From: Planctomycetales bacterium
GTDB lineage: Bacteria > Planctomycetota > Planctomycetia > Planctomycetales > Planctomycetaceae
NCBI GenBank assembly: GCA_020050375.1
Contig: JAGVKR010000729.1
Coordinates: forward strand, 1-8,228
DNA: 8,228 nucleotides
Direction of reading: 5' to 3'
The first letter of the stretch is position 1. The number at the start of each line of letters is the position of its first letter. Below are positions 1-4,299 of this stretch, piece after piece. The notes below the pieces were generated by a model. It did no database searches. It worked only from the letters and a program-made list of their open reading frames with translations, and was not told the origin of the DNA. The translations under genes were made by a program, and so were the position numbers.

Positions 1-116
1 CGAAAAGGGCGCTATCCATGAATTGTTCCCTTGAAAGGCAAAATGGCTGTTCGCGGAGAAGCGATTATCGGCAGGAAGCCGCGAGGAGAGCAACTCCTTG
101 CGTTACGAATTCTGTG

Positions 117-135
117 GGGTGCCGGGGTCAAAGCG
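117..135 (-). repeat. 19-base interspersed repeat, copy 1 (inverted)
   Basis: Read on the minus strand this is CGCTTTGACCCCGGCACCC, identical to the cores of the copies at 316-336 and 498-520. It is the only copy in inverted orientation. The GGGGTCAAAG core resembles short motifs that flank REP/RAYT-type (Y1 transposase-associated) elements in other bacteria. That resemblance is an inference from memory, and no transposase is present in the window. Confidence 0.7.
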
Positions 136-207
136 GAAAAACTTGACACAGCTCACGTCGCAATCCGCAGTGTCATTCAAGAGCGGGGCTCGGCCGGATC
201 AATTCGG

Positions 208-244
208 GAGCGTGGCCCCGTGATCGGCGAACGGGGCCACGCTC
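208..244. repeat. GC-rich hairpin repeat, copy 1
   Basis: GAGCGTGGCCCCGT (208-221) is perfectly complementary to ACGGGGCCACGCTC (231-244) around a 9-base loop. A weaker outer pair, GCCGGA (193-198) with TCCGGC (255-260), could enclose it. The same stem recurs at 390-429 with a different loop, so this is a repeated element and not a chance palindrome. Confidence 0.8.
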
Positions 245-315
245 GCGAGCACCTTCCGGCAAAGCTTTCATTGGCACGTACCGGTCGCACGCTGCCACGT
301 GCCCTCTCAGGCAAT

Positions 316-336
316 CGCTTTGACCCCGGCACCCGG
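316..336 (+). repeat. 19-base interspersed repeat, copy 2
   Basis: CGCTTTGACCCCGGCACCCGG. It is identical over 21 bases to the copy at 500-520 and over 19 bases to the inverted copy at 117-135. It lies between the two GC-rich hairpins. Confidence 0.7.
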
Positions 337-389
337 CGCGGCAGCAAAGATCGCTCTGAGCAAGTAAAAAGCAGGATCGGAACCAAACC

Positions 390-429
390 GCGAGCGTGGC
401 CCCGTTGCCCAACGCGGGGCCACGCTCGC
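390..429. repeat. GC-rich hairpin repeat, copy 2
   Basis: GCGAGCGTGGCCCCG (390-404) pairs perfectly with CGGGGCCACGCTCGC (415-429). The stem contains the same GAGCGTGGCCCCG core as 208-220 but has a different loop. An outer pair, GCAAGTAA (360-367) with TTACTTGC (431-438), encloses it. The conserved stem with a changed loop is typical of a dispersed palindromic (REP-like) repeat. Confidence 0.8.
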
Positions 430-497
430 ATTACTTGCCTGCCGAGGGCCGCCTTCCACTGATCACGCGGATGGCGATTCATGTCACGCATGAATTT

Positions 498-520
498 CCC
501 GCTTTGACCCCGGCACCCGG
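498..520 (+). repeat. 19-base interspersed repeat, copy 3
   Basis: Contains CGCTTTGACCCCGGCACCCGG (500-520), matching 316-336 exactly. The first copy (117-135 inverted) also shares the bases just beyond the core, so copies 1 and 3 form a long-range inverted pair about 360 bases apart enclosing both hairpins. Confidence 0.7.
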
Positions 521-592
521 TGTGCATTTCGCATCCGGCGGTTCAGATCGATCTGCGCCTCTGTCCCTTTGTGCCCCTTCCCTCCCATCGCG

Positions 593-598
593 TACAAT
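593..598 (+). promoter_or_regulatory. Possible -10 element (TACAAT), leaderless start
   Basis: TACAAT matches the sigma-70 -10 consensus at five of six bases and ends six bases before the ATG at 605. A transcript from it would begin at or next to the start codon. No Shine-Dalgarno sequence precedes the ATG, which fits a leaderless mRNA. The -35 region is weak (TTGTGC at 569-574, 18-base spacer). Confidence 0.35.
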
Positions 599-604
599 AA
601 CAAC

Positions 605-976
605 ATGGCCAAGTGCGAACGCGGTTATCTCTGCGACGTGTGCGGCGGCGAGGTCGCCGAGATGTACGACAGCGACCTCTACCTGAGCTTCGTAATCGGG
701 CTGATCGAGCCGCGGGCGCTGCTCGCGCATCCCGAACGGCACATCCGCTGCAATCCGGTGCAGGCGCAGTTCATCGTCGACGAACGATTCCCCCCGGTGA
801 CGGTCGAGGGATCCTTCGACAAAAGGCAGCTCGATCCTGAATACGTTCGCACGCAGGAAGCCCTGGTGACGCGCGGCTGGCAGCGCCTGCAGGAGCTCCC
901 CGGCCAGTCGCTGCCGCTGATCGAGTACCCGCTTCCTGAGATCCGCGAGCGGCTGGCGCAGCGGGGGCGGGGTTGA
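605..976 (+). CDS. Small conserved-looking protein with Cys cluster, function unknown
   Basis: This encodes 123 residues. I do not recognise a named family. The N-terminus carries Cys4, Cys10 and Cys13 (the last two as CDVC, a CxxC knuckle), and a His-Ile-Arg-Cys stretch follows near residues 47-50. Together these could bind one metal ion such as zinc; this is inference. A hydrophobic stretch (LYLSFVIGLIEPRALL) is too short and broken to be a confident membrane span. The C-terminal half is charged and probably helical, with Pro-rich breaks. No signal peptide is visible, so it is probably cytoplasmic. I chose the ATG at 605 over the in-frame TTG at 569 because the twelve extra residues are non-coding in character and overlap the putative -10. 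Codon use is GC-rich at third positions, supporting a real gene. No neighbour gives a functional clue. Confidence 0.7.
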   Translation: MAKCERGYLCDVCGGEVAEMYDSDLYLSFVIGLIEPRALLAHPERHIRCNPVQAQFIVDERFPPVTVEGSFDKRQLDPEYVRTQEALVTRGWQRLQELPGQSLPLIEYPLPEIRERLAQRGRG

Positions 977-1193
977 GTTTGCGGGGATTGAAGACGGAGA
1001 GACGGAGAGAAGGGGAGTGGGGGAGTACGGGAGAACTCAAGACTCCCCACCGTGTCACATCTGAGTCTCCCCCGCTCACTACGAGACTTTTTGTCTTCCT
1101 TGCAATTGACTCACGCCGGAACGGGCTGAATCGCGCCTTCGGCTGAGCGAGCCCTTGGAATTGTCGCCCCATTTTGCCCATTCTTCGGAGAAG

Positions 1194-1298
1194 ATGTCGC
1201 AGGTGCTCGATCGACGGGGTGCGGCGATCCTCGACGCGGAGCGCATTACAAACTTGTCAGCGGCGGCGCTTGATTCTCGGGGAATCACACCCGTATGA
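1194..1298 (+). CDS. Doubtful 34-codon small ORF
   Basis: The ATG at 1194 is preceded by GGAG with 4 bases between, and the frame runs 34 codons to TGA at 1296. The first twenty or so codons have G or C mainly at third positions, like the real genes nearby. The peptide (starting MSQVLDRRGA) has no recognisable motif. Its stop overlaps the -10 hexamer proposed for the next gene. It could be a genuine small protein, the N-terminal scrap of a lost gene, or chance; I lean towards scrap or chance. Confidence 0.2.
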   Translation: MSQVLDRRGAAILDAERITNLSAAALDSRGITPV

Positions 1299-1299
1299 T
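1270..1299 (+). promoter_or_regulatory. Probable sigma-70-like promoter for the 1437 gene
   Basis: TTGATT (1270-1275) and TATGAT (1294-1299) are separated by 18 bases. They match the consensus hexamers at four and five of six positions. Transcription would start near 1306, leaving a leader of about 130 bases before the ATG at 1437, which coincides with a hairpin-rich segment. Confidence 0.45.
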
Positions 1300-1305
1300 T
1301 CTCAA

Positions 1306-1436
1306 GAGATGCAAGATCGACTGTGGGCACGTGGGGTGGCGCAACAGGAAAGCAGGGTGCTTTCCGGCCTATTTTCAGGTGGGGCTTGCCCGAAAGGGCA
1401 GGCTCGTTGGCCCCAGGTGTTTGGGGAGGAGATGTC
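1306..1436 (+). promoter_or_regulatory. Structured 5' leader with alternative pairings at the ribosome binding site
   Basis: Three hairpins follow one another. The first is GGAAAGCA/TGCTTTCC (1347-1354 with 1358-1365). The second is 1384-1391 with 1396-1403 and has a GAAA (GNRA) tetraloop. The third is CCCCA (1411-1415) with TGGGG (1422-1426). The third covers the start of the Shine-Dalgarno sequence GGGGAGGAG (1423-1431). The same CCCCA, extended to GCCCCA (1410-1415), can instead pair with TGGGGC (1380-1385), which would free the ribosome binding site. This is the geometry of a riboswitch or thermosensor platform. I could not match it to a known riboswitch class, and GC-rich DNA forms some such pairings by chance. 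Confidence 0.4.
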
Positions 1437-1814
1437 ATGTCACGGAAACGAACGATGGCATTGGTGGTCGCAGGCTTGCTCGCCTGCCTTGCGCTGACGT
1501 TTGACGTCGCGCGCGCCGCTGCAGACCAGCCGCTCACGGTGAAGCCCGCCGTGTATCGACCCGGCGACAGCGTGAACAGTGGCGCTTCGGTGCAACTGGT
1601 TCGCCATTGGCACGGCGGCCACGGTTATGGCTATGGAGGACATGGAGGCGGCTACCACGGAGGTTACTATGGCGGCTACTACGGCCCCGTTTACCGTCCG
1701 TATCCCGTGTACGCCCCGCCGGTGATTGCACCGCCGGTGTACAGCGCTCCGGTCTACGGCTACCCGGCATATGGTTATCCTGCCAACGGGTACGGATACG
1801 GCCGCTGCTGGTAA
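1437..1814 (+). CDS. Exported Gly/Tyr/His/Pro-rich protein, function unknown
   Basis: The product is 125 residues. Residues 1-28 form a signal peptide: basic MSRKR, then a hydrophobic core (residues 7-21), then ARA as a likely signal peptidase I site near residue 28. LLAC at residues 14-17 is a poor alternative lipobox. After a short ordinary segment (30-56) comes a low-complexity region: a His/Gly/Tyr stretch (about 57-83, repeated GGY and GHG units), then a Pro/Val/Tyr stretch (84-111, units such as PVY and APPV), then repeated GYP units and a C-terminal RCW. Such proteins are common in planctomycetes and probably act in the cell envelope or extracellular matrix; that role is inference. The Tyr and His residues could bind metal or crosslink. 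The start is set by a strong GGGGAGGAG five bases upstream; an overlapping ATG at 1432 is out of frame. It is transcribed alone, with its own promoter and terminator-like hairpin. Confidence 0.75.
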   Translation: MSRKRTMALVVAGLLACLALTFDVARAAADQPLTVKPAVYRPGDSVNSGASVQLVRHWHGGHGYGYGGHGGGYHGGYYGGYYGPVYRPYPVYAPPVIAPPVYSAPVYGYPAYGYPANGYGYGRCW

Positions 1815-1861
1815 CCGGCGACCGGCAGTCGATTCGATCGATTGCCGATGGAAGTCTCACC

Positions 1862-1931
1862 CCGGGAGGGTGGAACTCCGAGCGAGTTGCGTTTGACGAC
1901 GCACGTCTCGTTTGGGGTTTCACCCTCCCGG
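1862..1931 (+). terminator. Very long imperfect RNA hairpin, probable terminator
   Basis: Bases 1862-1886 pair with 1907-1931 over 25 positions with no mismatch if four G-U pairs are allowed (1873-1920, 1877-1916, 1880-1913, 1882-1911). The outer 11 pairs, CCGGGAGGGTG with CACCCTCCCGG, are perfect. The stem continues past a small internal loop to a terminal GCGT/ACGC pairing (1889-1892 with 1899-1902). A T-rich stretch (TTGCTTTTCTGGTTT) follows directly. It sits 47 bases after the stop of the 1437 gene and should end that transcript. G-U pairs work only in plus-strand RNA, since the complement would have A-C mismatches; this favours function as plus-strand RNA over a plain DNA palindrome. It is much longer than an ordinary terminator. 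Confidence 0.6.
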
Positions 1932-1993
1932 TTGCTTTTCTGGTTTCTGTTCAGCCGAGAATCCTTGGACTTCAACCGTTCGGCCACTTTCGG

Positions 1994-2022
1994 TTGGCCA
2001 ATGGCAGCGAATATGTGATACT
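1994..2022 (+). promoter_or_regulatory. Possible promoter for the first DUF1501 gene
   Basis: TTGGCC (1994-1999) and GATACT (2017-2022) have 17-base spacing, each matching consensus at four of six positions, with a TG at 2014-2015 just upstream of the -10. Transcription would start about 2029, some 48 bases before the ATG. The preceding terminator-like hairpin makes a separate promoter for this gene necessary. Confidence 0.3.
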
Positions 2023-2076
2023 TTGTTGATGCGTTGTCCCCGGTTCGATCCATAGCGTCACAAGATTCATTCGACG

Positions 2077-3495
2077 ATGACCGCTCGTTCGACTCCGTTT
2101 CCGTCGACCTGCCCCGGACCGCGGCTGGTTCATCGCCGGGAGTTTCTGCGCGTCGGCCTGGCAGGGCTGAGCGGGCTGACGCTTCCCGAATTGCTGCGGC
2201 TGCGGGCCGAGGCGGGAATGGCGACGGAGCGCGAGCGGACGGCCATCATCATCGTCTGGCTGATCGGCGGGATGAGCCACCTCGAGTCGTACGATCCCAA
2301 GCCGCTTTCGGGAAGCGAGTACCGCGGGCCGTATGATCCGATCGCGACCCGCTTGCCCGGGGTCCAGTTCAGCGAATTGATGCCGCGGCACGCTCAACTG
2401 GCCGACAAGTTCACGATTCTGCGGTCTCTGGTCCACACCGGGTTCTGCCACCAGCAGGGGGCGCAGCAACTGCTGACGGGGCATCCGGTTCGCGAGCTGA
2501 AGAACAAGCCCGACGATCCCGACCTGTTCTCGATCACGCATTATTTGCGGAGCGACCCCGCGCGGACGCTGCCCAACTACGTCGGCGTGAACCCGATTCC
2601 TTATATCGGCTCGGCATATCTTGGTCCGTCGTACGAGCCGTTCGCCGTCTCGGGTGATCCGAACGATCCGAAGTTCACGGTCCCCAACCTGGGGATCGCC
2701 GACGCCGCGCAGGCGCAGCGAATGGGTCAGCGGATCGACCTCCGCAAGAGCTTCGACCGAATTCAGCGCGACATCGACCGACGGGGGAACATGCAGGCCC
2801 TCGACGCATTCGAGTCGCAGGCCTGGAACGTCCTCACGAGCAGCGTCACGCGCAAGGCGTTCGACATCGCCCAGGAAGAGGAGCCGGTCCGCGAACGTTA
2901 CGGCCGGAATGCGTGGGGTCAGCAGTGCCTGATGGCGCGGCGGCTGGTCGAAGCGGGCGTGGACCTGGTGACGACGACTTTCAACGGCCCCCTCTGTGGC
3001 CGCGTGCAGAACTGGGACGATCACGCTGTCAATCACAATGTGTTCGAAGCGATGAAGCTCCGCGCGCCGCTCTACGACCAGGCGGTCACGGCTCTCGTCG
3101 AAGACCTGCGGGCGCGGGGACTCGACAAGCGGACATTGCTGATTGTCACGGGCGAATTTGGCCGGACGCCGAAGATTTCTTATTCTGCCAGCACGGGAGA
3201 AGGCCGGGCGAGCGCTCCGACGGGAACGATGCAACCGGGCCGCGACCATTGGCCCAACGCGACGTCGCTGCTCTTCAGCGGGGGCGGAATCGCCGAGGGA
3301 CAGGTGATCGGCGGCACCGACAGCCGCGGCGAATACGTCACCGACCGAATCGTCGGCGTTCAGGATTTTCTCGCGACGGTCTATCGACACCTGGGTATCG
3401 ACGCCGAGCGCGTGGCGTTCACCAACTTCGCCGGCCGTCCGGTCCCGATTCTGCAGGATGGGAGGCCGATTCGGGAGTTGATGTCGCAGGCATAG
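2077..3495 (+). CDS. DUF1501 family protein, Tat-exported
   Basis: The product has 472 residues, the usual length for DUF1501, a family abundant in planctomycetes and related in fold to the alkaline phosphatase/sulfatase superfamily. No substrate is established. A twin-arginine signal (HRREFLRVG, residues 19-27) followed by a hydrophobic stretch indicates folded export by Tat. Family landmarks in order are GGMSHLESYDPKP (64-76), a His-containing HQQGAQQLLTG (125-135), NWDDH (312-316), GEFGRTP (359-365) and GRDHW (387-392). The Asp and His residues are the expected metal-site candidates. Family members often follow DUF1549/DUF1553 cytochrome-domain genes, but none is adjacent here. No clear Shine-Dalgarno precedes the ATG at 2077; I keep this start because it places the Tat motif at the normal distance. 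A long antisense frame across the gene is a codon-bias shadow. The family call is firm and the function unknown. Confidence 0.93.
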   Translation: MTARSTPFPSTCPGPRLVHRREFLRVGLAGLSGLTLPELLRLRAEAGMATERERTAIIIVWLIGGMSHLESYDPKPLSGSEYRGPYDPIATRLPGVQFSELMPRHAQLADKFTILRSLVHTGFCHQQGAQQLLTGHPVRELKNKPDDPDLFSITHYLRSDPARTLPNYVGVNPIPYIGSAYLGPSYEPFAVSGDPNDPKFTVPNLGIADAAQAQRMGQRIDLRKSFDRIQRDIDRRGNMQALDAFESQAWNVLTSSVTRKAFDIAQEEEPVRERYGRNAWGQQCLMARRLVEAGVDLVTTTFNGPLCGRVQNWDDHAVNHNVFEAMKLRAPLYDQAVTALVEDLRARGLDKRTLLIVTGEFGRTPKISYSASTGEGRASAPTGTMQPGRDHWPNATSLLFSGGGIAEGQVIGGTDSRGEYVTDRIVGVQDFLATVYRHLGIDAERVAFTNFAGRPVPILQDGRPIRELMSQA

Positions 3496-3525
3496 ATTGC
3501 TGGCAATGCTCCTGCAGGAAGTTGT

Positions 3526-3554
3526 TTGGTCGACCGCTGAATTGCCGTTAGAAT
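3526..3554 (+). promoter_or_regulatory. Possible promoter for the toxin-antitoxin-like cluster
   Basis: TTGGTC (3526-3531) and TAGAAT (3549-3554) are 17 bases apart. The -10 matches the consensus at five of six positions and the -35 at three. Transcription would start near 3561 and could cover 3613 through 5738. No convincing terminator separates it from the DUF1501 gene upstream, so read-through from 2077 is also possible. Confidence 0.35.
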
Positions 3555-3612
3555 AAAGCAACTACGTTTTGCAGCGAGCCATTCCGTAGGGGGGATTCAA
3601 GGGACCGCTTTT

Positions 3613-3885
3613 ATGACTACGATCGTCATCGACCAGGCGCTTCGCGAGAAGCTTCAGGACTTGGATCACGAGGTCGAACTTCGCGATGAAGACGGGCAGA
3701 CTGTGGGGCGATTTCTGCCTGAAGTCGAGTGCCTGAAACTGCTCTACGATCGCGCGAAGTTGATGTTAGACGACAAAGAGATAGAGAAGGCGCGCAATCA
3801 GACCGGTGGCCGACCCCTTGCCGAGATCCTCAAAGAATTGGAAGCAAGTGTCGGTCTTGGCAACGACAAAGAAGGAGGACGTTGA
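3613..3885 (+). CDS. Small antitoxin-like protein of the TA cluster
   Basis: This is a 90-residue acidic protein. The pattern LREKLQDL...VELRDEDGQTVGRFLPE followed by EIEKAR and GGRPLAEIL is, to my recollection, a small-protein family very common in planctomycetes next to PIN or RelE toxins, usually treated as antitoxin-like. I cannot name its Pfam entry. The N-terminal half (1-40) looks like a short beta-rich fold and the C-terminal part (50-80) is helical and charged, which suits an antitoxin tail wrapping a toxin. It starts at ATG 3613 with a weak GGGA about nine bases upstream. Its stop TGA (3883-3885) overlaps the start of the next gene, and AAGGAGG (3872-3878) inside its end is that gene's ribosome binding site. 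This indicates one operon with coupled translation. The antitoxin role is inferred from context and family habit. Confidence 0.7.
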   Translation: MTTIVIDQALREKLQDLDHEVELRDEDGQTVGRFLPEVECLKLLYDRAKLMLDDKEIEKARNQTGGRPLAEILKELEASVGLGNDKEGGR

Positions 3886-4118
3886 TGATGCGAATCTTGC
3901 ATGGTGTCGTTCACGGCCGCACGATTGAGTTGACGGATCATCCGGGTTTCAAAGAGGGAGCGGCCGTCGAAATCGAAGTCCGCGACGTCTCAAATACGGG
4001 GCCGGTGCAGCAATCTTCTATCCGCGGGGTTAGCGACTGGTCAGAGGAAGATGACCGAATTTTTGAGGAAATCGAGCGGGAGAGAAAAGCGACAATGCCA
4101 CGGGACATCGACCCGTGA
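3885..4118 (+). CDS. VapB/AF2212-like antitoxin
   Basis: The product is 77 residues. The N-terminal pattern [20 protein letters not shown] followed by [13 protein letters not shown] resembles AF2212-type (DUF104) antitoxins, which form a small swapped beta-barrel and carry a variable acidic C-terminal tail. The tail here ([18 protein letters not shown], about 51-68) is the likely toxin-binding helix. I use the ATG at 3885, which overlaps the preceding stop (TGATG) with AAGGAGG six bases before it; the next codon is also ATG (3888) and is an equally good start. The stop at 4116-4118 overlaps a GTG (4115) that begins the PIN toxin remnant, the normal antitoxin-toxin arrangement. With the toxin broken, this antitoxin would be an orphan unless it neutralises a toxin elsewhere. 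The family assignment is by pattern from memory. Confidence 0.65.
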   Translation: MMRILHGVVHGRTIELTDHPGFKEGAAVEIEVRDVSNTGPVQQSSIRGVSDWSEEDDRIFEEIERERKATMPRDIDP

Positions 4119-4299
4119 GTTTCCTCTTGGAAACCAACATACTGTCAATGAAATGAAGGCGATGGGGATTGTCGTCCCGCAAGTGGATCTGTTGCTGGCC
4201 GCAACCGCAATCGCGCACAATCTCACTCTGGTAACTCACAATACGAGAGATTTCGAAAAGATCCCTGGATTGAGATTGGAAGACTGGCTAATTCCATGA
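4115..4299 (+). pseudogene. PIN-domain (VapC-like) toxin remnant, middle deleted and frame broken
   Basis: PIN toxins are metal-dependent RNases of about 130 residues with acidic active-site residues. Here GTG 4115 begins [11 protein letters not shown], the standard PIN start, in which LLDTN is usual; the first catalytic Asp is Glu here. This frame stops at TGA 4154 after 13 codons. A frame one base away (ATG 4153) then reads [19 protein letters not shown] and continues through LVTHNTRDF to [10 protein letters not shown], the usual C-terminal end with its late Asp residues. The expected roughly 80-90 residue middle, including the conserved central acidic residue, is missing. Both fragments are in order and abut around 4140-4155, so this is an internal deletion and not an ordinary short gene. 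It is very unlikely to be an active RNase. An 82-residue frame entered from 4051 could also express the C-terminal part. Confidence 0.75.

Larger units (their letters stand above)
1..604. other. Non-coding, repeat-bearing intergenic region
   Basis: I find no credible protein gene here. The open frames that cross the region read straight through palindromic repeats, giving Arg/Gly-rich translations with no recognisable domain. What it holds is three copies of a 19-base motif (one inverted) alternating with two GC-rich hairpins, listed separately, and a possible -10 element just before the gene at 605. The first 100 bases show nothing I can name; they could contain the end of an unseen upstream locus. 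Confidence 0.6.
977..1305. other. Intergenic region with purine-rich tract and inverted repeats
   Basis: About 984-1034 is almost pure A/G on the plus strand with repeated GACGGAGA units and G-runs. It is followed by C-rich segments that can fold back on it: GGGGAGT (1020-1026) with ACTCCCC (1042-1048), or GGGGGAG (1019-1025) with CTCCCCC (1067-1073). The two pairings exclude each other. A T-run (1088-1092) lies further on, so this may end transcription of the gene at 605. From 1090 to 1270 I see nothing except a doubtful short ORF (1194-1298). Confidence 0.45.

Noticed and set aside
143..148. Perfect TTGACA (-35 consensus)
   Set aside because: No -10-like hexamer lies 16-18 bases downstream, and no gene follows.
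31..462. 143-codon plus-strand frame in the repeat region
   Set aside because: It runs through both GC-rich hairpins; the repeated ERG/GHAR pattern comes from the palindromes and not from a protein repeat.
117..520. CRISPR array
   Set aside because: There are only three short repeats, one inverted, with unequal spacing and hairpin repeats between them; no cas gene is in the window.
1012..1030. Possible G-quadruplex in the purine-rich tract
   Set aside because: Only three adequate G-runs lie close together; a fourth within a usual loop length is missing.
1079..1537. 152-codon minus-strand frame upstream of and overlapping the Gly/Tyr-rich gene
   Set aside because: There is no domain, it overlaps the better-supported signal peptide, and it shows no ribosome binding site I could defend.
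1972..3561. 529-codon open frame on the minus strand across the first DUF1501 gene
   Set aside because: The plus-strand frame has clear DUF1501 motifs and a Tat signal; the antisense translation is Arg/Asp-rich with no domain and is a by-product of GC-rich third positions.
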